Part shown: positions 33,790 through 41,995 of the stretch, piece after piece | How the letters are laid out: each line of letters begins with the position of its first letter | Position numbering within the stretch: the stretch's first letter is position 1 | Source: Candidatus Minthosoma caballi | Lineage (GTDB): Bacteria; Bacteroidota; Bacteroidia; Bacteroidales; Bacteroidaceae | NCBI GenBank assembly: GCA_018064505.1 | Contig: JAGHVC010000017.1 | Location: 1 to 50,849, forward strand | DNA: 50,849 bases | Direction of reading: 5' to 3' | Notes under the pieces: generated by a model | What the model was told of the DNA's origin: nothing | What the model saw: only the letters and a program-made list of their open reading frames with translations | Databases searched by the model: none | Program-made: the position numbers and the translations under genes

Positions 33790-33831
33790 GAGTTAAGATT
33801 TAGAAGACGAATAACACAAAACATACTGATT

Positions 33832-34587
33832 ATGAAAAAGATTAGAATTGGGGCTTTAGTTTTGGCTGGCACAATGCTCGTGTCAAGCTGCACAAGTAGC
33901 TATCAGGCTTCTGGAGGCGTGACAGGCGCCATGATTGGCAGCCACATTGGCGAAGCTATTGGTTTTCTCTCAGGACATGGACACTTCCGCGGACACAACG
34001 CTGCACTTGGCAGCTTGATTGGAGCTGGCATTGGAGCAGCTCTTGGCGTGGGCGTGGCTTCAGCTATCGAAGAGAATGAACAGAAGAAATATGAAGACTA
34101 TGAGCGTAGTCGCAAGAGTTCGCAGCAGAATGGTGGCTATGAGTCAAATGTTGGCCAGTCTTCAGGCGATTACCAAACTGGAGGTGGCGCCTATGCTGAC
34201 GCAAACAGCAGCGCAAGCAATGGCAGCTACAATTTTGGTTCAGAAAGCAAGTCACTGAATGTCAGCCTTTCAGAGCTTTCTTACATGGATGCTGATGGCG
34301 ACGGATTCTTCAGCAAAGGTGAGACTTGCGAGATTGAGGGATACATCACAAATACTTCAGGTGAGTCTCTTCGCGACATCGTCATCTATCTCAGCATCGA
34401 CGATAACAAGGATTTCAACATCTCTCCTTCACTCACAACCACACTCGCACCTGGACAGAAAATCCGATACACAGGACGAGTATATTGCAAGAAGGCAAGA
34501 AATGGTCAAACAGCAGTCATCAACCTCAATGCCACATGCAACAATAAGAACTGCACAAGCAGCAGCTTATGCATTGGCATGAAATAG
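33832..34587 (+). CDS. Glycine-zipper lipoprotein with C-terminal beta domain
   Basis: A 251-residue lipoprotein (signal ends LVSSC, Cys20). A glycine-zipper region (about 28-82: GAMIGSHIGEAIGF, then GSLIGAGIGAALGVGVASAI) could insert into or oligomerise at a membrane. A low-complexity Ser/Gly/Gln linker (about 95-135) leads to a C-terminal domain (about 140-251) that looks like a CARDB or immunoglobulin-like fold (LSELSYMDADGDGFFSKGE, IEGYITNTSGESLRDIVIYL). DADGDGFFSKGE resembles a calcium-binding EF-hand-type loop. I do not recognise the whole protein. An envelope structural or stress role is inference. Confidence 0.72.
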   Translation: MKKIRIGALVLAGTMLVSSCTSSYQASGGVTGAMIGSHIGEAIGFLSGHGHFRGHNAALGSLIGAGIGAALGVGVASAIEENEQKKYEDYERSRKSSQQNGGYESNVGQSSGDYQTGGGAYADANSSASNGSYNFGSESKSLNVSLSELSYMDADGDGFFSKGETCEIEGYITNTSGESLRDIVIYLSIDDNKDFNISPSLTTTLAPGQKIRYTGRVYCKKARNGQTAVINLNATCNNKNCTSSSLCIGMK

Positions 34588-34591
34588 AATA

Positions 34592-36088
34592 CTACATTTT
34601 CACTTTTACAGCCTTCGATTCATTGTGAAGGCGGTCAAGGGCAGTTACTACGACAGTACTGCCCTTTTTTGCTGTGTTAAGGGTGATGCTGGTGCTGCGA
34701 GTGATAGCAACAATGTGTGAAGAAGAATTCAGATTCACCTTTTCTCCCTTATCAAACTGATACACAACATACTGAATAGCTTTGTCCATTTCTTTCTTTG
34801 CCTTTGGCTCTTCCCATGAAAGAATTGTGCCCGAAGCTGCATACTTTGACTTCGACACGCTTCTTGGCTTGCCAGGAGCCTTGGCATCAATGAATGTCAT
34901 CAATGGCTGAAGAGCAGGAGTGCTGTGATATTGCTTTTCAAGCACAGTGCGGTAATTGCCTGGATTATTCACCACAGCTGCTGCATACCATTGGCAACTG
35001 CCTTTGATGTTGGAAAGATTGCGCTGCAAATCGTACTTGGCAAACATCTGATGGCGGTTTGCATTATTTGGATCAGACTCCTTAACTGTGCGCTCAACAT
35101 CTTGTCCGATGAACAAAGGACGCTGGCCACAATAGTCATTCCACCAATGCAGAAGAACTTCATAATCAGCAGCTTTTGTGCCAAAGTTCCAATACACTTG
35201 AGGAATGTTGTAATCAACCCAGCCTTGCTTTGTCCAATAAACAATGTCGGCATAGAGGTCTGTGTAGTTCTGCGTGCCATTCGTTGCACTACCCTCCTTG
35301 CAGTTCTGCCCATTTGGACTATTACGATAAATGCCGAAAGGAGAAACGCCAAACTTTGCCCATGGCTTTGTTGCTCGAACAATGTTGTGAAGGTCGCGAA
35401 TGAGAAGATTCACATTGTCACGGCGCCAGTCTTCAATTGTAGAAAAGCCTCTTGGCTCTCTCTCATAGAATGCTCTGTCAGGCAACTCTTGACCAGCAAC
35501 TGGATATGGATAGAAGTAGTCGTCAATATGAATTCCATCTACATCATAATGCTGAAGAATATCCTCTACAATCATGCATGTGTAAACTCTATTAGCTTCA
35601 ATTGCAGGATTGAAGATGTATAAATCACTGTACTGAAACATTCGCTCAGGATGCTTCACAGCAGCATGATTTGACGCAAGAGCTGTTGTGCCTTTTGTCT
35701 TTGCCCTGTAAGGGTTAATCCATGCGTGGCACTCCATATTGCGCTGATGACACTGCTCTACCATCCATGCAAGAGGATCCCAACCGTCAGCAGGAGCAAC
35801 TCCTTGAGTTCCTGTCAAATAACGGCTCCATGGCTCATAGCTTGACTTGTACAATGCATCACCTTCTGGACGAACTTGGAAGATAATTGCATTTATTCCC
35901 GCATTCTGCAACACATCGAGCTGCGATGATAGCATTGTGCGAATTTGTTCCATCGACTTGCCCAGATACTGGCCATTCACACACTGAATCCAAGCACCAC
36001 GGAATTCGCGCTTAGGATTCTCTTGTGCATTGACAAACGCAAAAGAATGAGCGAATAGTATCAGCAAAGCTATAAGGAGTCGTTTCAT
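34592..36088 (-). CDS. Secreted family-10-like glycoside hydrolase (GHL10 / YngK type)
   Basis: The 498-residue protein has a signal peptide (LIALLILFAHSFAFVNAQ) and a TIM-barrel domain of the GHL10/DUF187 type (about 25-370): REFRGAWIQCVNGQYLG, NAIIFQVRPEGDALYKS, ECHAWINPYRA, VDGIHIDDYFYPYP and WAKFGVSPFGIYR. The C-terminal part (about 395-498) looks like a fibronectin-type III fold. Relatives are proposed glycosidases, probably of peptidoglycan or exopolysaccharide; the substrate is not established. It ends tail to tail with the glycine-zipper gene, four bases apart. Confidence 0.88.
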   Translation of the reverse strand: MKRLLIALLILFAHSFAFVNAQENPKREFRGAWIQCVNGQYLGKSMEQIRTMLSSQLDVLQNAGINAIIFQVRPEGDALYKSSYEPWSRYLTGTQGVAPADGWDPLAWMVEQCHQRNMECHAWINPYRAKTKGTTALASNHAAVKHPERMFQYSDLYIFNPAIEANRVYTCMIVEDILQHYDVDGIHIDDYFYPYPVAGQELPDRAFYEREPRGFSTIEDWRRDNVNLLIRDLHNIVRATKPWAKFGVSPFGIYRNSPNGQNCKEGSATNGTQNYTDLYADIVYWTKQGWVDYNIPQVYWNFGTKAADYEVLLHWWNDYCGQRPLFIGQDVERTVKESDPNNANRHQMFAKYDLQRNLSNIKGSCQWYAAAVVNNPGNYRTVLEKQYHSTPALQPLMTFIDAKAPGKPRSVSKSKYAASGTILSWEEPKAKKEMDKAIQYVVYQFDKGEKVNLNSSSHIVAITRSTSITLNTAKKGSTVVVTALDRLHNESKAVKVKM

Positions 36089-36226
36089 AATAATCGTTGT
36101 TTAGGTTCGGGATTAGTATTTTATTAGTGGTATTACGGGAAATCGTGTGAAATCTTTTTTTTGCACTTCGTGCTGAAAGGAAAAACCTCGAAAAACCTTA
36201 TTAAAACCTTGACACATGTGAATACA

Positions 36227-37468
36227 TCAAAGCCATGGCGTGAGGAAATTGCCAAACCATCCTTGGAATTGCTTTCCTACAGAACGAGTCTTCCAGTATC
36301 CTTTCTCCATTTGAGTAGAGCTTTTAAGTTGCTCATTGAACAAATCGGTCAATTCTTTAGTCGTTTTCTTACTGAAAATTACAGTGTTAACCTCATAGTC
36401 GCATCGTAGGGAACGGCTGTCAAGATTACTTGAGCCTACTGTGCAATAAAGGTCGTCAACCATCATAATCTTTGTGTGGTGAAAACCTCCATGGAAAAGA
36501 TAAACCTTAGCTCCGCGCTTTGCAAGATTGTTGCCTACATAGTGTGAGGCCTCTGGCGTGAGAGGTATATCGCTTTTGGCAGAAAGAAGAATCTGTACAT
36601 CAATACCTCGGTCGATAGCTTGCTTCAATGCTTTTCTAACTTTATGAGTTGGCACAAAATAAGGATTGATTAGCAACACCTTATGCTGGGCACTATTAAG
36701 CATCGTGATGAAGAGGTCACGAATAGAATCTGGCGTTTTATGCGCATGACGGTCAACTATTGCTAATCGCTGATTGTCAAGGCTTGGAATATAACTTGGA
36801 AAATACTTCTCGCCTGCAATAATCTCTCCAGTAGCCATCTCCCACATTCGAGCAAAAATCTCATGAAGATCATTGACTGCAGGACCCTCTATATGCATGT
36901 GCATATCATGCCAATCGCCAATTCCCTCAATACCTTCAATATAATAGTCAGCAACATTCATGCCTCCAGTGTAAGCCACTTTGCCATCAATTACAACAAT
37001 CTTTCGATGGTCGCGAGGCACTATATGGTTTATCCAAGGGAACTTAATTGGATCAAACTGAACGAGATTAATTCCTAAGCCACGAATGCTGTCGTGCATT
37101 GCTGGCTTAATAGGCTTGTTGTTGGAAGAATTTCCAAACGCATCATACAAAGCACGCACCTCAACGCCCTCCTTTACTTTCTGAGCAAGGAGGTCGAAAA
37201 GTAGGCCTGCAATTGAATCGTTTCGGAAATTGAAATACTCAAGATGTATGAACTTCTTTGCCTTTCTCACTTCTTCAAACATATCAACAAACTTATCATG
37301 GCCCGAAGTAAGAAGCTGCACAGAGTTCCCGTCTGTGATATTAATTCCTCTTTGACGCAAATGCTTTGCCATCACACTGTCAGAAGACATACGCTCCTGA
37401 GCAGACAGAGTATTTGTGCAAAAGAGAAGAAATACTGCAATTATAAATTGTAAATATATGCGTATCAA
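36227..37468 (-). CDS. Secreted phospholipase D-family protein, cardiolipin-synthase-like
   Basis: The 413-residue protein has two HKD motifs, HRKIVVIDGKVAYTGGMN and HTKIMMVDDLYCTVGSSNLD, the duplicated PLD catalytic core of cardiolipin synthases. Unlike ordinary Cls, which has two N-terminal transmembrane helices, this one starts with a cleavable-looking signal peptide (IYLQFIIAVFLLFCTNTLSAQ), so the catalytic domains should be periplasmic without a clear anchor. It could make cardiolipin from phosphatidylglycerol or act as a phosphodiesterase; sequence alone does not decide. It starts 14 bases after the SGNH hydrolase gene. Confidence 0.85.
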   Translation of the reverse strand: MIRIYLQFIIAVFLLFCTNTLSAQERMSSDSVMAKHLRQRGINITDGNSVQLLTSGHDKFVDMFEEVRKAKKFIHLEYFNFRNDSIAGLLFDLLAQKVKEGVEVRALYDAFGNSSNNKPIKPAMHDSIRGLGINLVQFDPIKFPWINHIVPRDHRKIVVIDGKVAYTGGMNVADYYIEGIEGIGDWHDMHMHIEGPAVNDLHEIFARMWEMATGEIIAGEKYFPSYIPSLDNQRLAIVDRHAHKTPDSIRDLFITMLNSAQHKVLLINPYFVPTHKVRKALKQAIDRGIDVQILLSAKSDIPLTPEASHYVGNNLAKRGAKVYLFHGGFHHTKIMMVDDLYCTVGSSNLDSRSLRCDYEVNTVIFSKKTTKELTDLFNEQLKSSTQMEKGYWKTRSVGKQFQGWFGNFLTPWL

Positions 37469-37482
37469 CGGATTATTCCTTT

Positions 37483-38193
37483 TTATTTCGTGTTGAATTG
37501 ATCAATAAAGTCTTCTACTTGATCGGCAATAGCTTTCATGCCAAGAATAGATGGATGACATGCTTTCTTCTCAATGTCGTGAAGAGCGATAACAGGCACT
37601 AAATATTTCTCACAAATAGTGTAAGTCGACTCATTAATAGCATCACTCAGCTCACTATTTAAGATAAAATAAATCTCAACATTCAAGTAGCGTTTTGTCA
37701 TATAGTCAAGCATTCTGGCAAGAGCTGGACGATAAGCATAGCAATCTTCATGAGTCCAGTTGTCCCACTTATACTCTCCAATAGGCGCTGGCACCCACGA
37801 ATCGTTTGTAGCACCGAAAATCAGAATAATATCAGGATTGCCAAGGTTATCCATACGATTTGTAAATGCACGAGCCGTATAGTCTTCATTGCGATAGCCT
37901 GTGTTTGAGATTGTTGATCCGCTATATGAATTATTCTGACAAAGCTTCCATCCATTACGCTCGATGAGCTGATGCCACCAAGTCTGCTCAACACAAGCAA
38001 CATCGTTATCCTTTATTCTGTGGTCCTTGAAATACCAAACCTCATTGGTGTCAGGCTTCAAATACCCTTCATAAGTTGAGTAGGAATCACCAAGGATTGA
38101 CACTGACTTTTTATACTCATTATTCTGAGCAAAGCAAGAAACAACGCTGATGCTAACAAACAATAATAGGCATGCTATATTTCTAATTGTCAT
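37483..38193 (-). CDS. Secreted SGNH/GDSL-type hydrolase
   Basis: A 236-residue protein with a signal peptide containing a possible lipobox (SVVSC, Cys20). SGNH blocks are visible: GDSYS with nucleophile Ser37, a glycine/asparagine region (NSYSGSTISNTGYR), LIFGATNDSW (block III Asn) and a C-terminal ACHPSILGM histidine. Such enzymes remove acyl or acetyl groups from lipids, polysaccharides or peptidoglycan; the substrate is not readable. It sits between ung and the PLD gene with short gaps (32 and 14 bases), suggesting a common transcript. Confidence 0.83.
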   Translation of the reverse strand: MTIRNIACLLLFVSISVVSCFAQNNEYKKSVSILGDSYSTYEGYLKPDTNEVWYFKDHRIKDNDVACVEQTWWHQLIERNGWKLCQNNSYSGSTISNTGYRNEDYTARAFTNRMDNLGNPDIILIFGATNDSWVPAPIGEYKWDNWTHEDCYAYRPALARMLDYMTKRYLNVEIYFILNSELSDAINESTYTICEKYLVPVIALHDIEKKACHPSILGMKAIADQVEDFIDQFNTK

Positions 38194-38225
38194 AATGTTC
38201 TAAATTGTTTTATTGAAAATAATAA

Positions 38226-38891
38226 TTACCAATCAATTTCTGACAAGCCATGTTGTTTCAGATAACCATTGCATACTGAGAAATGATGATTACCGAAGAA
38301 ACCACGATATGCAGAAAGTGGAGACGGATGGGCTGAACGGAGAATACAATGCTTGCTTGCATCAATCAGCTGTGCCTTGCTTTGGGCATAACTACCCCAA
38401 AGAATAAAGACCACATTCTGCTTTGTTTCACTAATGATCTTGATTACTGCATCTGTGAATTCCTCCCAACCCTTCTTCTGGTGAGAAGCTGCTTGGTGAG
38501 CTCTTACTGTCAAAGTCGCATTGAGAAGAAGTACTCCCTGATTCGCCCATCGTGTCAAATTTCCTGACGCAGGCACAGGTTTTCCCAAGTCAGTTTGGAT
38601 TTCCTTAAAGATATTATTAAGCGATGGAGGAAACGGAATGCCATCATTCACAGAAAAGCACAATCCATGAGCTTGTCCTGGCTCATGATATGGGTCCTGA
38701 CCTATAAGCACAACCTTGACATTTTCAAACGGACATTGATTGAACGCATTGAAAATAAGTGAACCAGGTGGATAGCAAGTAGTAGTCTGATACTCCTTCT
38801 TCACAAATTGAATCAAGTTTTCAAAGTATTCCTTGTCAAACTCTGGCTGCAGCAATGGTTGCCATGAAGGATGGATTTTAACTTGTGCCAT
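38226..38891 (-). CDS. ung: Uracil-DNA glycosylase (family 1)
   Basis: The 221-residue repair enzyme removes uracil from DNA. All family-1 motifs are present: the catalytic water-activating loop GQDPYHEPGQAHGL, a LLNATLTVRAHQAASH segment, the phosphate-contacting GWEEFTDAVI region, and the DNA-intercalation loop AHPSPLSAYRGFFG. The length is normal. It follows the PqqD-like gene by 64 bases and may share its transcript, though functionally it is a housekeeping gene. Confidence 0.96.
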   Translation of the reverse strand: MAQVKIHPSWQPLLQPEFDKEYFENLIQFVKKEYQTTTCYPPGSLIFNAFNQCPFENVKVVLIGQDPYHEPGQAHGLCFSVNDGIPFPPSLNNIFKEIQTDLGKPVPASGNLTRWANQGVLLLNATLTVRAHQAASHQKKGWEEFTDAVIKIISETKQNVVFILWGSYAQSKAQLIDASKHCILRSAHPSPLSAYRGFFGNHHFSVCNGYLKQHGLSEIDW

Positions 38892-38955
38892 AATCAGATT
38901 AATGATTTACCTTTTCTTAAATCAAAATATGCGTGAGCTTGTCTTCAACGAACTA

Positions 38956-39225
38956 TTAGTTCTCAATAAGTCCGGCGTCGATCCAAGACGCAACAAGGTT
39001 GACAACATCACTCTGTGCAGTTACTTCATCTACCTCATATTCATCAAGAAGCACTTTCACCATATCTGATTCATTGAACTCCTGACCTGCCAATTTATTC
39101 CAAATAGCTGCAGCTGATTCGTTCAATGTTATCACTTTCGAAAAATCGATATTCTCAATACCGTGACTAATAATAATGTTCTCTCCGCAAATGGTACGGA
39201 GCTCAAATCCTTTTCTTACTCTCAT
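38956..39225 (-). CDS. PqqD-like peptide-binding protein
   Basis: An 89-residue winged-helix protein matching the PqqD fold: an N-terminal beta region (RVRKGFELRTICGENIII), the central LNESAAAIWNKLAGQEFNESDMV helix pair, and a C-terminal helix ending VNLVASWIDAGLI. PqqD proteins act as chaperones that bind the leader of a peptide substrate (RiPP recognition element). Here no other PQQ gene is near, so PQQ synthesis is excluded. Its partners appear to be the S26-like peptidase and HprK-like gene upstream on the same strand. No short precursor gene is visible in the adjoining gaps (64 and 48 bases). Confidence 0.85.
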   Translation of the reverse strand: MRVRKGFELRTICGENIIISHGIENIDFSKVITLNESAAAIWNKLAGQEFNESDMVKVLLDEYEVDEVTAQSDVVNLVASWIDAGLIEN

Positions 39226-39273
39226 GTCTTATTATTAATGTATTAAAATGTAGTTGTAATTGTTTTTAATCTA

Positions 39274-39753
39274 TCATCTCTGAAAACGAGCCGGCAACTG
39301 GTGCAACCAGAGCAAGCGATATAAAGCAAGAAGCACTCGACGGCACCAAAACAGCTTTGGCCAAATGAAAGAATACACTTTCCATGTTTTTGACTTATCT
39401 GTGTAATACACCTTTCCAAGCCTTTTGATTGCTATTAACTTAGCTCTAACTTCTGCAACTGTAAAAGATTCAGTGCCAAAAACATTTCCATCTCCACGCA
39501 TAGTTATCTGTTCTCCATCTATTCTTTCAATACGATGGCAAACAAAATGTCCTTGAGTTACCTCTGCAAGAATAACATCACCAACTTTTATCGCATCTGC
39601 CTTTCCAAAAACCAGTTTGTCTCTACCATCCTCAATGAATGGACGCATACTGTTTCCACGCGCAATAATTGTAACGAAGTGTCCATCGTCTTCGTTCATA
39701 ATCTCCAGCATTGCAGGAAGAAACTCGCTGTTATCCAATTCTAACTTATTCAT
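39274..39753 (-). CDS. S24/S26-like Ser/His signal-peptidase-fold protein
   Basis: From the ATG at 39753 it has 159 residues; a TTG start would add three. The nucleophile motif is GNSMRPF with Ser35. The second catalytic position is His73 in VCHRIERI, giving the Ser/His pair of SipW/ER-type signal peptidases rather than Ser/Lys. KVGDVILAEV and ITMRGDGN complete the fold. There is no N-terminal membrane anchor or LexA-like DNA-binding domain; the C-terminal 35 residues are aromatic and basic (SFIWPKLFWCRRVLLALYRL) and may lie on the membrane. It probably cleaves a specific substrate within this operon, but that is inference. Confidence 0.82.
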   Translation of the reverse strand: MNKLELDNSEFLPAMLEIMNEDDGHFVTIIARGNSMRPFIEDGRDKLVFGKADAIKVGDVILAEVTQGHFVCHRIERIDGEQITMRGDGNVFGTESFTVAEVRAKLIAIKRLGKVYYTDKSKTWKVYSFIWPKLFWCRRVLLALYRLLWLHQLPARFQR

Positions 39754-39790
39754 CGACAACAATTAAAGTAGGGATTCAAACATTTTTGAG

Positions 39791-40687
39791 TCATTGATGA
39801 TTTGCACTCATAGTCGAGTAGCTCAATTGACATGCAGCTTCGTCTGGCAAACATTCAAGGAAATAAGTAGGTACTTTTTCCAAAATCTTGCCTACTGTAT
39901 CGCATGTGCCAACATAATCGCGCGCATCCCACTTCATTACTGAACAAGAAGGCAGTAACGAAGCAAAGCCATCAACTGTTGATTGGCGCTGAATTTTATT
40001 ATAAGGAGCCTGCTTTAGCTGTAAGAATGCACCTATTGGAGCTTCAACATCACGATAGCAAGGAGTCTTACCGCTCCAAGGGGAACCAAAAACTCTAGCT
40101 ACTCCATCTTCACATACTCTAACTACAGGGTTATCATCATTCATCAAATCCGTATCACTTATATACTTGAGCCACAATCCTGTATGAGTGCTCTTCCCTG
40201 TGCCGCTAACACCTAAACAGAGGTAGCCATAACCGTCTTTTCTCACAACGGAAGCATGCATTAAAACTGTCTGCTTATCTGACCCGGCAAAAGCATACAT
40301 CATCATCAACGCATTATTCAAGCCAAATGTGCGCATATTGTAATTTCCATTCAAACAGACTTTAGCTGATGAAAAATCTGGAACGGCTTGAATTAGGCAG
40401 CATTGATTCTGACAAACATCGCTTACAAGAATCTGATATGATCCGTCTTCCAACACATATACTCCATGATTGTTTCCGCCACAATCAAACTGGCCAATCT
40501 CTTTTCCTTTTTTTGATGGACGCCAGTTGTCATCAACCATCAATGTGAAAAGAATAGACACACCATCATCAGGGGCGTCTTTCATCTTGAAAGGCTCACT
40601 TGACGGCAGCAGTTTATCAGTGTTTTTATCGTCACAAAACTCGACACAATAAATGTGGCGACCTACTTTATAGTAACTTTTACTCAT
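39791..40687 (-). CDS. HPr-kinase-like P-loop protein
   Basis: The 298-residue protein has a variable N-terminal region (about 1-130) and a C-terminal kinase-like core. The P-loop is GVSGTGKST at 159-167, preceded by LMHASVV (His144) and followed by the acidic pair in LMNDDNPVV (Asp184-185) and GSPWSGKT (201-208). These are hallmarks of HPr kinase/PEP-carboxykinase-fold proteins that accompany PqqD-like genes. There is no HPr serine target motif nearby and no true PtsK domain at the N-terminus, so phosphorylating a peptide substrate is more plausible than sugar control. The N-terminal part is rich in cysteine (Cys14, 18, 69, 92, 96, 97). It starts nine bases after the C11 gene. Confidence 0.78.
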   Translation of the reverse strand: MSKSYYKVGRHIYCVEFCDDKNTDKLLPSSEPFKMKDAPDDGVSILFTLMVDDNWRPSKKGKEIGQFDCGGNNHGVYVLEDGSYQILVSDVCQNQCCLIQAVPDFSSAKVCLNGNYNMRTFGLNNALMMMYAFAGSDKQTVLMHASVVRKDGYGYLCLGVSGTGKSTHTGLWLKYISDTDLMNDDNPVVRVCEDGVARVFGSPWSGKTPCYRDVEAPIGAFLQLKQAPYNKIQRQSTVDGFASLLPSCSVMKWDARDYVGTCDTVGKILEKVPTYFLECLPDEAACQLSYSTMSANHQ

Positions 40688-40696
40688 TCTTTATTA

Positions 40697-41983
40697 TTAT
40701 TCTATTGACCAAAGTTCTCTACCCCAATCAGTATTCATTATCGCTTCGTAGACATCTAAACTCATTCCTAAATACCAATACCTGTGAGGAATTGGAAGGA
40801 ACATAGACACTCCGCCGCATTGTTCTGCATCGACAGACAATCGCATGTTTGGATATCTTGAATACCAATATTGAGTAAACTTACAATTATCTATAATCTT
40901 TGAATATTCGTAATTCCATTCCGCATATTCTGTTTCAGAGAGTGCAGAGGCTGCAATTCCTTTTATATCTAAGAAATCAGGCATCTTCTGCGACGAGTAT
41001 ATGCTATAATCAAAATAGTTTTGGATATTTTTCAATGTTGCAGGCAAGAAACTATCAGGATGCTTTCTTACGACATTCTTCATGTATGCAAGGAAATTGT
41101 CTAATTTAGCAACCTCAACGGAAGAAATGATAACGCCATAATCAGCGTCATTCACATAAGTTTTATAATAAGCATCAACTATTGCATAAGCTGAGCTATC
41201 TGCTTTAAACAAAGCTGACATCGTCGATCGGTAGTCAGCACCAGGTCCAGGAATCTCGGCTGGAGAAGCAACAACATACTTTGTTGCATTTCTTAGTTCA
41301 TAATCAAGCTCTATACATTGCATAAAGCATGCATCAAAGAATATATACTCAAACTTGATTCTGGACTCAATGCATCTTGCCATGTCGGATATATTCATCT
41401 GATTACCACTATTATATGTGGTATTATTATTGTTGTCTAGTCCAAAAGCTCGATGCTTTGATTTGATTGCAATATTGTTATTGTCAGGAATCCAACCAGA
41501 GCCATGTGACCAAAGCACTAATCCATAAGATTCTGCAGGATGCTTTCTCTTAACATAGTCAATAACCTCTCCAAGATGATTAGCGTCTGCAGAATTCTTA
41601 TCTTCAGAATAAGTATATTCTGGCTTCAAGGTGAAAGCATTTAAAATTGTATCTTTTGGAGTAATATTATAGATTCGTGGCTTATCCGTATCATCAACAT
41701 ATACAACAAGATTGTCTCCTGGCTTCAAGTGTGAATACCTCATGCCATAAAGCATCTCGTTTATATCCGAAGCAGTATATGAAGCTAACGAATTCTCGGC
41801 AACCATATACACGAGTACTGTGCGACTATCCGCCATTGATTCGTCATAATAAGGAGGATTTGGAGCATCATTTTCCTCATCTTTGCTGCATGAGAAAAAC
41901 GAAGTGGTTGCAACAATACATACAAGCATTGCTACAACCATATTCATGAATTTTGATACTACACTTCTTAATGAGTTTTTCAT
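40697..41983 (-). CDS. Clostripain-family (C11) cysteine peptidase lipoprotein
   Basis: The 428-residue protein has a lipoprotein signal (SFFSC, Cys32), so it is anchored in an envelope membrane. The caspase-like C11 core shows the catalytic His160 in LWSHGSGW and Cys219 in FFDACFMQC. C11 enzymes usually cut after Arg or Lys and are often self-processed. This one could mature or degrade a surface or exported peptide. Its place between the small secreted protein (12-base gap) and the HprK-like gene (9-base gap) ties it to the PqqD-type module. Confidence 0.88.
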   Translation of the reverse strand: MKNSLRSVVSKFMNMVVAMLVCIVATTSFFSCSKDEENDAPNPPYYDESMADSRTVLVYMVAENSLASYTASDINEMLYGMRYSHLKPGDNLVVYVDDTDKPRIYNITPKDTILNAFTLKPEYTYSEDKNSADANHLGEVIDYVKRKHPAESYGLVLWSHGSGWIPDNNNIAIKSKHRAFGLDNNNNTTYNSGNQMNISDMARCIESRIKFEYIFFDACFMQCIELDYELRNATKYVVASPAEIPGPGADYRSTMSALFKADSSAYAIVDAYYKTYVNDADYGVIISSVEVAKLDNFLAYMKNVVRKHPDSFLPATLKNIQNYFDYSIYSSQKMPDFLDIKGIAASALSETEYAEWNYEYSKIIDNCKFTQYWYSRYPNMRLSVDAEQCGGVSMFLPIPHRYWYLGMSLDVYEAIMNTDWGRELWSIE

Positions 41984-41995
41984 CCTGCAACTCGC

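Noticed and set aside
38956-39225. PQQ cofactor biosynthesis
   Set aside because: Only a PqqD-fold protein is present. PqqA, B, C and E are absent from the neighbourhood, so the fold is used for another substrate.
39274-39753. LexA/phage-repressor-type S24 regulator
   Set aside because: There is no N-terminal helix-turn-helix, and the second catalytic residue appears to be His and not Lys, which fits SipW-like signal peptidases better.
39791-40687. Classical HPr kinase/phosphorylase or PEP carboxykinase
   Set aside because: The P-loop and GSPWSGKT motif fit the fold, but the N-terminal domain differs from PtsK and the protein is too short for PEP carboxykinase. The neighbours suggest a peptide-related role.
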